64,000 nt of DNA from Bacillota bacterium (lineage in GTDB: Bacteria; Bacillota; Ch66; Ch109). Positions 44,134 to 53,565 of this stretch are shown here, one piece after another. The translations under genes and the position numbers were made by a program. Every line of letters begins with the position of its first letter. Positions within the stretch are counted from its first letter, which is position 1. Below the pieces are notes generated by a model. The model was not told where the DNA came from and searched no databases. It saw only the letters and a list, made by a program, of their open reading frames with translations. Location of the stretch: contig JABLWZ010000008.1 of the NCBI GenBank assembly GCA_013178275.1, positions 62,001 to 126,000 on the forward strand, written 5' to 3'.

Positions 44134-44901
44134 ATGGCTTACAAAATCGTTATCGAGGATCTGCAGGCATGGCATGGAAGTAAAAAGATCCTTAACGGTA
44201 TCAACCTGCCGATCCACGCAAACATGGTAACCGCGATTATCGGCCCATCCGGCTGCGGAAAGACTACCCTGCTCCGGTGCCTGAACCGGATGCATGAGGT
44301 CCTGCCCAGTTCGAGAATACACGGGCGCATGCTTTTTGACGGCAGTGACATTTACCGCGAATTGAGCGCCATAGATATAAGACGAAAGATCGGCATGGTT
44401 TTCCAGGCCCCTAATATATTTCCCAACATGAATATATTTGAAAACGTCGCCGTCGGATTGAAGCTGAACGGAGAACGAAACCGGAAGAACCTGGGTGAAG
44501 TGGTTGAAAAAAGCCTGCGGCAGACCGGCCTCTGGGACGAGGTCAAGGACCGGCTTCGCCAGGATGCTTCGGGATTGTCCAGCGGCCAACTGCAGAGACT
44601 CTGTATAGGACGCGCGCTGGCCATTGAACCGGAGGTCCTGCTGCTGGACGAACCGTGTTCCTCGCTCGACCCCATCGCAACTATCCGGATCGAGGAACTG
44701 CTGAAAGAACTAAAACAAAGATACACGGTTATCATCGTTACCCATAATATGCAGCAGGCGGCCAGGGTTTCCGATTATACCGCCTTTCTCACGGAGGGTG
44801 AATTGATAGAGTATGGTGTAACCCCGGAAATGTTTATACGGCCGCGGGACCGACGAACAGAAAACTATATAACCGGGCGCTGGGGAGTAAACAATTCTTG
44901 A
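44134..44901 (+). CDS. pstB: Phosphate ABC transporter ATPase PstB
   Basis: A 255-residue ABC ATPase. Walker A GPSGCGKTT, signature SSGQLQRLCIGRAL (a variant of LSGGQ, with SSGQ), and Walker B LLLDEPCSSLDP are present; NRMHEVLPSSRIHGRM is typical of PstB. ATG at 44134 is preceded by AGGAG. The open frame extends upstream into pstA but that part is not translated as PstB. It energises phosphate uptake. Confidence 0.95.
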   Translation: MAYKIVIEDLQAWHGSKKILNGINLPIHANMVTAIIGPSGCGKTTLLRCLNRMHEVLPSSRIHGRMLFDGSDIYRELSAIDIRRKIGMVFQAPNIFPNMNIFENVAVGLKLNGERNRKNLGEVVEKSLRQTGLWDEVKDRLRQDASGLSSGQLQRLCIGRALAIEPEVLLLDEPCSSLDPIATIRIEELLKELKQRYTVIIVTHNMQQAARVSDYTAFLTEGELIEYGVTPEMFIRPRDRRTENYITGRWGVNNS

Positions 44902-44958
44902 GTCCATTTAAATTTTATGAAAACCGGACATTTCTGGGTAAACGAGGGGAGAGCATTA

Positions 44959-45879
44959 ATGACATCACGACCGGCAAAAAAAATCAAGCTGCTAGTAGTT
45001 ATTATCGCAGCCTTAATCAGCCTGCTGTCTGGATGTGGGACAGGTATATCATCCGACTCCGATCATACGCAGGGTAATGAAGTTAAAAAACTGCGCATGG
45101 GGGTCGTACCATCCCAAAACCCTCAGGAATTGCTGGATTCCTACAAACCGATGGCCGGTTTTCTCGAAAAGGAGATAAAGATTCCGGTGGAGCTGGTGGT
45201 ACTGGACGACTACTCCCAGGTGGCAAGGGGTATGCGGGACAAACAGATCGACTTCGCGGTGTTCGGGCCGTTTTCCTACGTGTTGGCGTCCGAGATTGCC
45301 GGGGCTGAAGCGTTCGCGGTGGGGATAGGTCCGGGAAGTGAAACCACTTATAAGAGCATCATCGTGGTGCGCCGGGACAGCGGGATAAACCGGGTCGAAG
45401 ACCTCAAAGGTAAAAGTTTCGCTTTTGTTGATCCCGCTTCGACCACCGGCAACCTGATACCGCGGGCTATGTTCAAGAGAATCGGCATCGACCCCGAGAA
45501 GGATTTGAAAAACCCGATCTTCGTTGGGAGCCACGACGCCGCCGAGTTAGCGGTGCAGAGCGGTAAAGTGCTGGCGGCGGCCGATCATAATGACAGCTAT
45601 AACCTGATGGTCAGCAAGGGCATAATTTCACCGGAGGAGATCAAGATTATCTGGGAATCCGAACCTATCCCCAGAAGCCCGCTGGCTTACCGTAAAGACC
45701 TGCCTGAAGAGACAAAGAAAAAGCTGCGGGATACGGTGCTTAATATTCATCGGATGAACCCATCCGCCATTGGCGGGGTAATCAAAACCATCAGGTATGA
45801 TCCGGCAGACGACACTGACTACAACGTAATCCGCGAAGTGGCCAAAACACTAAACCTGGACCTGAGTAAGATGAAATAA
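44959..45879 (+). CDS. PhnD-like phosphonate/phosphate-binding lipoprotein
   Basis: A 306-residue periplasmic-binding protein of the PhnD type with a lipobox (LLSGC). RMGVVPSQNPQELLDSYKPM, DFAVFGPFSYVLA, KGKSFAFVDPASTTGNLIPR and FVGSHDAAELAV are the family segments. ATG at 44959 follows GAGGGGAG; the upstream in-frame ATG at 44917 is not preferred. No phnC or phnE genes follow; the next gene is a cyclic-di-GMP protein 29 bases later. It may feed the Pst permease, serve a transporter elsewhere, or act in sensing. It is likely cotranscribed with pst. Confidence 0.88.
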   Translation: MTSRPAKKIKLLVVIIAALISLLSGCGTGISSDSDHTQGNEVKKLRMGVVPSQNPQELLDSYKPMAGFLEKEIKIPVELVVLDDYSQVARGMRDKQIDFAVFGPFSYVLASEIAGAEAFAVGIGPGSETTYKSIIVVRRDSGINRVEDLKGKSFAFVDPASTTGNLIPRAMFKRIGIDPEKDLKNPIFVGSHDAAELAVQSGKVLAAADHNDSYNLMVSKGIISPEEIKIIWESEPIPRSPLAYRKDLPEETKKKLRDTVLNIHRMNPSAIGGVIKTIRYDPADDTDYNVIREVAKTLNLDLSKMK

Positions 45880-45907
45880 AGAATTTGCATGTCCGAGGGT
45901 TGCCGAT

Positions 45908-48217
45908 ATGTTTAAAACTATAACCAATAAGCTTTTTGGGAGCCTTAAAAAAAACCGTAATCAATACGAAGGACTGCTGGCCAAATCGATGGTCCCCTGG
46001 ATTTTACACGATGGGCACTGGGTAGCCATGCTGTACCTGGACATCATGGACTTTAAATATACTGAAAGAATTTACGGGAACACATTCTATATCAAGGTCC
46101 TGCAGAATCTGAATCGGTTGATCAGCTCCCTCACACCGGAGTATATAAAACCCTACAAGTTTATAGAGAGCATTGCCTGGGGCGATGATACCATCATACT
46201 CTTTTACTCTCCCGAACTGCCTCCCCCAAATGTGACAGAAATGTCCGCGCTGATCAATCAGGTATGCCAAAACCTGAGCGCTAAATTAAATGAAGACAGC
46301 CGGCACCTGATCCCCATCCCCATCAATCTTCAGCCCGGCTACTCGCTGATATGCCCCGGTTTTGACAATATCGAAAAGCTCTTCTACGAAAAACTAAAAG
46401 AGGCCATGCTGGTGGCCAAAAGCGGCCTGGACCCGGGAGAATACGAAAGGCGCCAGCACTTTGGCCGGGTCCTTTTGGAAAAAGACGTGAGGATGGTGTA
46501 TCAGCCGATAGTGTCGCTGAACGATGGCAGTATAATCGGTTACGAAGCTTTGGCGCGGGGTCCCGAGAATTCCTTTTTTCATAATCCAGTCAATCTGTTC
46601 GAGTACGCAAGAAAAACCTGCCAGCTTTACGCCCTGGAAAAAATCACCCGCGAGAGCGCCATGTCCGCGTTCACTAAAAGCAGTTTCAATGAAAAACTGT
46701 TCATAAACATTACGCCTGAGGTCATCGACGACCCGGCCTTTCGTGCTGACGAGCTTATCTTGTACCTGGCGGAAATGAATGCGGTGCCTCAGCAGGTCGT
46801 GTTTGAAATAACTGAGCGCACCAGTATCAATGACTTCCGGTTTTTCCGCGAGGGTTTGAAGTATTACCGGCATTTCGGATTTCAGATCGCGATAGATGAT
46901 GCCGGCTCAGGTTATTCCAGTCTGCAGGCCATCTCCGAGCTGCAGCCGGAGTATATAAAGCTTGACATCTCTTTGATCCGCGACATCGACAAAACCCCCA
47001 ATAAACGAAGTCTGGTTGAAACATTTTTAACCTTCTCGGAAAAAACTGGCAGTAAGATTATAGCCGAGGGCATCGAAACCACTGACGAACTAATCTGCCT
47101 GCGGAAAATAGGCATACCAATCGGGCAGGGATTTTTATTGGCCCGTCCCTCCAGCACTTTTCCTGAGGTCAACAAAAACGCTATCAATAAGTTGTTACAT
47201 ATCACTGGTGAATCAAATCATCTCGACCACATAGGCCGGCTGATCCCGGTGGGTTCGATATCTCAGTCCTTCAGTGTTTTTAATCCCTGCACCATCACTA
47301 GAGATGTCATGGAGTATTTCACCTCCAATCCTCAGGTAGAAGGGATTGCGGTGGTTGACGGCCAGCTTCCGGTGGGGCTGGTGATGCGGGATAAGCTTTC
47401 CAACCAGTTGGCCACGCAGTTTGGTTTTTCCATTTACAACGACCGTCCGGTCTCTCTGGTTATGGACAGCCATCCATTGATCGTGGAAGACGAAAAGCCG
47501 GTGGAGGTCGTAAGCCAAATAGCCTTAAACCGCCCCAGTGACAAGGTATACGACTCGATCATTACTATTAAAAACGGGAACTATGCCGGGCTTGTCTCCC
47601 TTCGCAGTCTATTGGACACCATCACCGCCATGCAGATGGATGCGGCCAGGTACGCCAACCCCTTGACCGGCCTGCCGGGAAACCGGTTGATCGAGGAAGA
47701 ACTCTTAAAGCGTCTGGAGAGCCAGCGCCCATTCAGTGTGATATACACCGACCTGGATAACTTTAAAGGTTTTAATGATTACTACGGCCTGCAGCGGGGC
47801 GACCTGGTCATCAAACTGACAGCGGATGTTTTAAGGGAAAGGCTGAACCGGAAAAACGCCACCGAAAGCCTGGTGGGACACGTCGGGGGGGACGACTTCA
47901 TTATTATCACCGGGATTGATGAAACCGACAGCGTATGCAGGGATATTATATCGGCTTTTGACGAGCGGGTTCGGGGGTACTACGATCAAAACGATCTCGC
48001 CCGGGGATACATTAATACCAAGGACCGGCAGGACCAGGATATCTGCCTGCCAGTAATGTCCATCTCCTTAACTCTAATAGACTGCCTTCCCGGCCAGTAC
48101 CGGGATATTAACGAAATATCCCGGGAAGCCGCCGAATTAAAAAAATACGCCAAATCTCTTGCCGGAAGCATCTATGTGAGAAACAGACGGAGAAAGAACA
48201 AAAAAAGCGCTTCATAA
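45908..48217 (+). CDS. EAL-CBS-GGDEF cyclic-di-GMP protein
   Basis: A 769-residue cytoplasmic protein. Residues 30-175 are a GGDEF-like domain with WGDDT, probably inactive. Residues 190-430 are an EAL domain: YEALARG (E213), NITPE, E300, DD at 330-331, K351 and E387 are all kept, so c-di-GMP hydrolysis is expected. A CBS-pair module (about 460-590) is shared with the kinase at 49392. The C-terminal GGDEF domain has GGDDF near 662, a conservative change that may still be active or may bind substrate. ATG at 45908 follows GAGGG. It sits between an orphan PhnD-like gene and convergent HD-GYP. Confidence 0.9.
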   Translation: MFKTITNKLFGSLKKNRNQYEGLLAKSMVPWILHDGHWVAMLYLDIMDFKYTERIYGNTFYIKVLQNLNRLISSLTPEYIKPYKFIESIAWGDDTIILFYSPELPPPNVTEMSALINQVCQNLSAKLNEDSRHLIPIPINLQPGYSLICPGFDNIEKLFYEKLKEAMLVAKSGLDPGEYERRQHFGRVLLEKDVRMVYQPIVSLNDGSIIGYEALARGPENSFFHNPVNLFEYARKTCQLYALEKITRESAMSAFTKSSFNEKLFINITPEVIDDPAFRADELILYLAEMNAVPQQVVFEITERTSINDFRFFREGLKYYRHFGFQIAIDDAGSGYSSLQAISELQPEYIKLDISLIRDIDKTPNKRSLVETFLTFSEKTGSKIIAEGIETTDELICLRKIGIPIGQGFLLARPSSTFPEVNKNAINKLLHITGESNHLDHIGRLIPVGSISQSFSVFNPCTITRDVMEYFTSNPQVEGIAVVDGQLPVGLVMRDKLSNQLATQFGFSIYNDRPVSLVMDSHPLIVEDEKPVEVVSQIALNRPSDKVYDSIITIKNGNYAGLVSLRSLLDTITAMQMDAARYANPLTGLPGNRLIEEELLKRLESQRPFSVIYTDLDNFKGFNDYYGLQRGDLVIKLTADVLRERLNRKNATESLVGHVGGDDFIIITGIDETDSVCRDIISAFDERVRGYYDQNDLARGYINTKDRQDQDICLPVMSISLTLIDCLPGQYRDINEISREAAELKKYAKSLAGSIYVRNRRRKNKKSAS

Positions 48218-48240
48218 AAACGCTCCTGTATTGCCGGGGA

Positions 48241-49350
48241 CTACTGCCGCGCCGGTCCGGCCTGAGAGGCCCGGTGCTTTTTGGTTATCTTTAATTCAGT
48301 GATATACACGTCGCGCAGCTTGTTTAGATTGATGATGTCTTCTCCCACCCGAATCATTGGCTGTCCCGGGTTATCCGAATCTATATGCATTATATAGCCT
48401 TCATGTCCGGTATTGAGGGTAACCAGCGAACCGATGTAGTATTGAGAGAACTGCTTTATAAAGTCCTGATAGATACTGTAATCATACCGTTCAATGTTTA
48501 AATTTATCTCTTCGAATGCCTTTATCGGCGTTCTTCTCGCGCTGTATGCCCGGTTTGCGACGATTGCATCAAAAGTATCCGCGATGTGGATAATCTTGGC
48601 GTAAGGGTGGATTTTTTCCCCCCGCAACCCGTACGGGTAACCTGATCCATCCTCATTTTCATGGTGCTGCAGCACACTGTCGGCTATAGTTTCATTATTC
48701 AGGTCCCTTAATACTATTCGATAGCCCATCAGCGGATGCTGTTTGATAGCAGTATATTCTTCTCTGGACAGCGGCCCCGGCTTTTTTAGAATATGGTCTT
48801 CAATCCCCAGTTTACCTATGTCGTGCATCAAGGAGGTCAAGCTGAGGGTTTCGAATTCCTTTCTCGGCAGCCTGGCGGCACGGGCAATAGTGGTTCCTAT
48901 AATACACACCCCTAACGAGTGTTCAAAGGTGTAGTTGTCCTTGGAGCGTAAAGTCATTAAATCTGAGTACAGGTCTTCCCGGTTGAGCACTTTATCGCAC
49001 ACCACGCTGACCACCTCACGGGCCACGTCAATCGGAATCGGCCGCCCGCGCATTACCTCCTCGACTATATACCTGGTCTTCGCTATGTTGTGCCTCATCT
49101 GATCAAGATTTGATTGCAGCTGTTCTAAACTGTAACCTCCCTCGGCGGCCGCAGCCGCCGGTTTTGCTTCTTCACTTAAATCTTCGGTCTCGATAACAAG
49201 CGACTGGTAACCCTCGCGATGAATCCGGTTCAGGGTTCTCTGACTGATAACAGTGCCCCGCGAGACCAGCAGTTTCGATTGACCGATAAAAATATCCTGG
49301 CCCAGTTTATCTCCTGGATTAACCTCTGAAAGGAGTACTTTTTTTTTCAT
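48241..49350 (-). CDS. HD-GYP domain cyclic-di-GMP phosphodiesterase
   Basis: A 369-residue protein. The HD-GYP domain spans about 120-310: H176/D177 in LMHDIGKLG, KKPGPLSREEYTAIKQHP, H229 in HHENEDGSGYPYGL and the GYP motif are complete, so it should hydrolyse c-di-GMP to GMP. The N-terminal 95 residues (KVLLSEVNPGDKLGQDIF) resemble the DUF3391-like input domain. ATG at 49350. It is the last gene of the minus-strand signalling operon, 41 bases after the CheA-like kinase. Confidence 0.93.
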   Translation of the reverse strand: MKKKVLLSEVNPGDKLGQDIFIGQSKLLVSRGTVISQRTLNRIHREGYQSLVIETEDLSEEAKPAAAAAEGGYSLEQLQSNLDQMRHNIAKTRYIVEEVMRGRPIPIDVAREVVSVVCDKVLNREDLYSDLMTLRSKDNYTFEHSLGVCIIGTTIARAARLPRKEFETLSLTSLMHDIGKLGIEDHILKKPGPLSREEYTAIKQHPLMGYRIVLRDLNNETIADSVLQHHENEDGSGYPYGLRGEKIHPYAKIIHIADTFDAIVANRAYSARRTPIKAFEEINLNIERYDYSIYQDFIKQFSQYYIGSLVTLNTGHEGYIMHIDSDNPGQPMIRVGEDIINLNKLRDVYITELKITKKHRASQAGPARQ

Positions 49351-49391
49351 AACTCAAAGGCCACCATTTTCTGACGGATACCAGTTCGATA

Positions 49392-51317
49392 CTAATTTGG
49401 CAACACAAACTTAAAGACAGTATATTTGCCCTTCTGGGAATATACGGCGGTTGTCCCTCCGATATCCTCTACCGCCGCTCGAACGGCGGCAAGACCTACG
49501 CCTCTCCCGGAAATCATGCTTACCGCGCTCTTGGTAGAAAAGCCGTCCAGGAAAATCGTTTCGAGTATTTCTTCCCCGGAAAGGTTGCCTATTTCAGGAT
49601 ATATCCCTTTTTCAACAGCCTTTTCCCGTATAATGTCTATATCTATTCCTTTTCCGTCATCGGAGATGTTTATTACAAACTCCTGCTGGCGCTTCTCTAT
49701 ATGACAGGCGATTTCTCCATATTCGGGCTTCCCGGCAGCGATTCTCTCATCTGGTGTTTCAATACCATGATCGACGATGTTTCTGAATACGTGTACAAGG
49801 GATTTTGCAAACTGCAAGTGGGTTTTTCTATCTATGTATACATCATCGCCGGATATCTTAAAATCCCCGATGTTTTTGCCCAAATTTTCAGCCGCTGCAC
49901 TGGTATAATCATAATAATCCCTGATGATATCTTTAATATTTGGATAGAAAAGGCTGTCCAGCAGCCTTATTAAAAATTCCTGATCATCGCCCTGGAATTT
50001 ATCCCTGATCTCCTCTTCTATCTGCATTAATCGCTTCTGGCTCAGGTTGAGCGTCTCATCTTTCTCAAAATATCGGGTGCCCAAGATTTCGGTGATCACT
50101 TTGATGTCTTTTTCCAGCAGACGTTCACAACTTATCTGGTTTACCAACTGCTTGATGTCATCCAATGTAACAGCATCAGTATTTTCTATCATCATGCTTA
50201 AATCATTTTCTATTTTGTGCAGCTGCTCGGCTGTATGGTGCAGAGAATTGAGTGCAAAGTCTCCTTTCAGGGTATGAACCGTCCGGTATATATTATGCAG
50301 TATTTGTTCTTTATCTAAGCCGCTGTTTAAAAGCTGCGACGCGCCATTTGTAAAGAAATCCTTCAGGACTTCGATTACGTGGCTTATTTCGGTTTTACAG
50401 CTTATGGCCCTGATAATGAGTTTTAAATTATTTTTATCTTCCTCTTTTTTTATTTCCAAGGCTCTCTTTTCGGTAATATCCGTCATGATGACCATTATGG
50501 TCTTATCGTCGAGGCTCTTTATCGCTTTGTATTCTACCTTTATGTACTTATTGTTTATCATTATTTCCTGGGGCAGGATCGATAGATAAACCTTGTTCCG
50601 GGGCCGGTCTTCTTCTTTAAAAACACTTTCGAACACGCTCTGCATCATATGTATAATTTCACTATTGACCAAACCCTTAAGAATCTCTAAAAAGTTCTTA
50701 TTGGCTATTGAAAACCCAAAGATCTCGTCACATTCTTTACTGTGTTCTCCCAGAATGATTAAATCGCCGCCGAATGATAAAAATCCCTGTCCCGCGTTAT
50801 CCAGCAGATTTTTAATCGAAGCATTCTTTTGCTCGATTTCCATCCGGTGTATTTTTTCTGCTTCATTTGCCTGTTCGAGTATCAACTGCTGCTGTTTGAG
50901 CAGTTCTATTTCGCGCTCCTTGGTTTTTGACATTTCAATCAGGAACTGGCTGATGCTTACTATTCCGGCATACCTGCCGTTTTCCAGAACGACCACATAT
51001 TCATACAAATTTTCTTTGCTCCGGTTCATGGCGAGAAAACCGAACTTCGCCATATCACAGGAGATGTCCACACATACAATATCCGAATTCATGAGCAGCG
51101 AAGCGTCGCGTTTCATATAAAGCGAATACCCGAACTGCCTCCCGATCTTTTGATAAAAGTTATTCCTCATTATTATTCCGGCCGGTTGTTCTCTATCAAC
51201 TAAAACCACACCTTCATCTTCTTTGTTTCGCTCAAAGTAATCATGAATGGTGCTGCCATTCTCCCTTATAGAAAAGGTAGGTGCATACTGCACTAGTTTA
51301 GCAATAGATTCAATCAT
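49392..51317 (-). CDS. CheA-like kinase with CBS and PAS-like input
   Basis: A 641-residue protein. The N-terminal CBS-pair-like module is homologous to that of the EAL protein at 45908 (GIIMRN, RQFGYSLY, NGRYAGIVS). A coiled coil and PAS-like domain follow (about 130-270). An Hpt domain has the phospho-acceptor histidine in HTLKGDFAL, and a CheA-type HATPase domain ends the chain (HVFRNIVDHGIE, DDGKGID, SGRGVGLAAVRA). There is no CheW-like domain, so it does not dock to a classical receptor array. ATG at 51317, after GAGG. It is next to a stand-alone CheY, its probable target. Confidence 0.88.
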   Translation of the reverse strand: MIESIAKLVQYAPTFSIRENGSTIHDYFERNKEDEGVVLVDREQPAGIIMRNNFYQKIGRQFGYSLYMKRDASLLMNSDIVCVDISCDMAKFGFLAMNRSKENLYEYVVVLENGRYAGIVSISQFLIEMSKTKEREIELLKQQQLILEQANEAEKIHRMEIEQKNASIKNLLDNAGQGFLSFGGDLIILGEHSKECDEIFGFSIANKNFLEILKGLVNSEIIHMMQSVFESVFKEEDRPRNKVYLSILPQEIMINNKYIKVEYKAIKSLDDKTIMVIMTDITEKRALEIKKEEDKNNLKLIIRAISCKTEISHVIEVLKDFFTNGASQLLNSGLDKEQILHNIYRTVHTLKGDFALNSLHHTAEQLHKIENDLSMMIENTDAVTLDDIKQLVNQISCERLLEKDIKVITEILGTRYFEKDETLNLSQKRLMQIEEEIRDKFQGDDQEFLIRLLDSLFYPNIKDIIRDYYDYTSAAAENLGKNIGDFKISGDDVYIDRKTHLQFAKSLVHVFRNIVDHGIETPDERIAAGKPEYGEIACHIEKRQQEFVINISDDGKGIDIDIIREKAVEKGIYPEIGNLSGEEILETIFLDGFSTKSAVSMISGRGVGLAAVRAAVEDIGGTTAVYSQKGKYTVFKFVLPN

Positions 51318-51334
51318 AAAAAACCTCAGTACAT

Positions 51335-51694
51335 CTATTCCAACGCCTCTTTTATCGCATTGATGATCTGGTCTTCCTCATAGGGCTTGGTAATATAATT
51401 CTTTGCCCCGGCATTGAGGGCCGCAAGCAGTTTTTCCCCTTTTCCAAAGGCAGTGATCATAACCACTCTGGCTGTCGGATGGTTTTCCATGATTTTCTTC
51501 AAGACAGTAATGCCATCCAAATCAGGCATGGTGATATCCAGGGTGACGAGCTCCGGCAGCAGGGCTTCGTATTTTTCTAAGGCTTCAGCCCCATCAACGG
51601 CCTCACCGATCACTTCGTAATTTGCCGACTCAAGTATTGCCCTGATTTTCTTCCTCGATACCAGCGAATCGTCAACAATCATTATTTTTGCCAT
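51335..51694 (-). CDS. CheY-like response regulator
   Basis: A 119-residue single receiver domain. The acidic pocket is VDDS, the phosphorylation site is the Asp in LVTLDITMPDLDG, and the Lys is in KPYEED. It has no output domain, so it works through partners like the CheX-like protein at 51714. ATG at 51694 has GAGGTG upstream. It is 17 bases upstream of the CheA-like kinase gene. Confidence 0.95.
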   Translation of the reverse strand: MAKIMIVDDSLVSRKKIRAILESANYEVIGEAVDGAEALEKYEALLPELVTLDITMPDLDGITVLKKIMENHPTARVVMITAFGKGEKLLAALNAGAKNYITKPYEEDQIINAIKEALE

Positions 51695-51713
51695 TTGTTA
51701 ACACCTCTTCGGA

Positions 51714-52625
51714 TTAATTGCTGAAGGACATATTGGGGAATTCATCGGAGAACACGAGATTAATTCTGCCAAAGCTCAAATTACAGGGTATCATGTACAT
51801 TTTCTTTGTGGCCTTTAACGTACCGTTTTCTTTTACTTCCGAGAGGTACAATTCCATTTCAACACCTTTATGTGACAGATTCGATAAGAACAGCCCGTTT
51901 TGACAATTCATGAACTCCTTTAAAGAGTCTTTGGCCAGGTCATCCATGCCATTGCATTCTTCTGCCGCATAAATAGAAGCAAATCTTGCGAGAGTGTTTT
52001 CCGAGCCGGTAAAACCGGTAAACAAGTGATGCCTTCCCGCTTCCGCTTCCATTCTCTGCGTAATAAAATGATCGAATACATAGGAATCGATCTCTTTTGC
52101 TGCTTCCATCTTGATTTCATCGTCGATAAACCGGACCAGGTTCCTGATAAAAAGCTCAAGGTAGTTATGAAACATATCATTGCTATCGTCTGCCGCCTTT
52201 AAAAATATACCCGCGATTTCTCTGGCATCATTATTTTTCAGAGCCTTGATTTCATCCAAACTGAATTCAGAGTCCTCATTGTATTGTAGTAGTACTGCCT
52301 CGTACTTTTCGAAGGTAAAGAAACCTTTTTCAATAAGCACCTGCCCCAGCAAAACATTTGATTTTCTTTGCTCCTTGAGCAGATTATCCAGCATCTCTTC
52401 AGTTAAATACCCTTCATCTATGGCCAACTCGCCAAATTTTTTGTCCCTGGCGGTTTGCAGTTTATGAATTCTATTTACCTGTTCTGCATTCATATAACCG
52501 GCGTCGATTGCCAGCACTCCTAATTTCACCTTGATTGATTTTTTCTCTTCCAGTACGATTCTGAGCTGCTCCGGGGTGATAATTTTCTTCTCCAGCAGAT
52601 AGTTGCCGAAATACTGATTAAACAT
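51714..52625 (-). CDS. CheX-like protein with MshEN-like N-terminus
   Basis: A 303-residue protein. The first 120 residues contain three repeats of FGxxLLEKKIITPEQL-type helices, like the c-di-GMP-binding MshEN module. The second half (FTGFTGSENTLARFASIY, DLAKDSLKEFMNCQNGLF) is like CheX/CheC phosphatases, with a possible E-x-x-N site. It could dephosphorylate the CheY next door. ATG at 52625 is six bases after AAGGGAG; the TTG one codon earlier is less likely. Both assignments are from pattern only. Confidence 0.75.
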   Translation of the reverse strand: MFNQYFGNYLLEKKIITPEQLRIVLEEKKSIKVKLGVLAIDAGYMNAEQVNRIHKLQTARDKKFGELAIDEGYLTEEMLDNLLKEQRKSNVLLGQVLIEKGFFTFEKYEAVLLQYNEDSEFSLDEIKALKNNDAREIAGIFLKAADDSNDMFHNYLELFIRNLVRFIDDEIKMEAAKEIDSYVFDHFITQRMEAEAGRHHLFTGFTGSENTLARFASIYAAEECNGMDDLAKDSLKEFMNCQNGLFLSNLSHKGVEMELYLSEVKENGTLKATKKMYMIPCNLSFGRINLVFSDEFPNMSFSN

Positions 52626-52650
52626 CAAAATCTCCCTTCAAGTATATGTA

Positions 52651-53028
52651 TTAACTGCCTAACAAAAAATTTATAAACTCGTCATTTACCCGGTTCTTAT
52701 CGCCGACAGTATTTATCAGCCTTTCTTTAAGCAGCATCAAGGTATCATAATCAATCACATTGAATTTAAGCCCTAGTATCTTTTCGGTTTTTCTTATGAC
52801 CGTGCAGTTGATCTCTGATCTCATATCCGCTGTTTCGCCGTCAAGAACTATGGATATTACGAGTTCATCTCCTTCTGATATGTCCATAACCTCATCCGGG
52901 CTGAACAAAAATCCATTTAAACTGATATTTTTAATTTCACCTGGGAAGAGCCGGTCCTTATACCTGGCCTGAGATTTTATAATATAGTCAGCCCTTGTTA
53001 CCTTCCTTTTTTCCGCTTTTGACTCCAT
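52651..53028 (-). CDS. PilZ-domain c-di-GMP-binding protein
   Basis: A 125-residue single PilZ domain. KRKVTRADYIIKSQARY carries the R-x3-R-like N-terminal contacts, and NISLNGFLF matches the (D/N)xSxxG c-di-GMP motif. A stand-alone PilZ acts as an effector of c-di-GMP. ATG at 53028 has AGGAG upstream. It opens the sub-operon PilZ-CheX-CheY-CheA-HD-GYP, because a 255-base gap precedes it. Confidence 0.9.
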   Translation of the reverse strand: MESKAEKRKVTRADYIIKSQARYKDRLFPGEIKNISLNGFLFSPDEVMDISEGDELVISIVLDGETADMRSEINCTVIRKTEKILGLKFNVIDYDTLMLLKERLINTVGDKNRVNDEFINFLLGS

Positions 53029-53079
53029 CTATTTATCTCCTTGCAATATCAATTCTTATATGCTATATAATAATGATAA

Positions 53080-53085
53080 ATTATA
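53080..53085 (-). promoter_or_regulatory. Possible -10 box upstream of the PilZ gene
   Basis: TATAAT on the minus strand at 53085-53080, about 50 bases before the PilZ start. The -35 is poor. The rest of the 53029-53284 gap is AT-rich with a short GCCAGAAAATTTGGC palindrome and no clear gene. Confidence 0.35.
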
Positions 53086-53284
53086 ACACTGTAATATTAT
53101 TGCAATGTAAATATTCTGTTATTTATAGGTTAAAACCGTACAGAAATTGCTCCCCGGCCAGGCAAACCCGCCCCTCCAAAGCTGTTCAGCCCTTGAGCTG
53201 GAATAAAAATAGGGCTGCCATAAACAGTCCTGCCAAATTTTCTGGCGCGTCCGCTGTTATCTTTCAGGTTGAATTGTAAGCATC

Positions 53285-53494
53285 TTAAACAACCAGACCA
53301 TATTTTCTGGCCAATCCCTTTCCTATATGTATAGCCTCCTTATCACTCGCCGCACTGAACATCTCCAGTCTTTTGCTGTGCCCGGTGACACCGTACGGTT
53401 TTCTGACAAAAATATACTCCGTTAATACTTCGCTCTTTTTTAAGAGAAAGTACTCTTTACTGGCCTCTACAGTGATTTTCCAGTCGTTGCCCAT
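53285..53494 (-). CDS. Small protein of unknown function
   Basis: A 69-residue protein. It contains a beta-rich stretch EYIFVRKPYGVTGHSKRLEMF and a helix EAIHIGKGLARKYGL. No family is recognised. ATG at 53494 is nine bases after GGGAG; an ATG at 53503 overlaps that site. It lies between the chemoreceptor and the PilZ gene. Confidence 0.55.
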   Translation of the reverse strand: MGNDWKITVEASKEYFLLKKSEVLTEYIFVRKPYGVTGHSKRLEMFSAASDKEAIHIGKGLARKYGLVV

Positions 53495-53565
53495 TTTATT
53501 CATCTCCCTTCAGGAATGCATTAAACCGGTCCCTCAAGCAGCCTGAACGCAACCTTATCGCCTGC

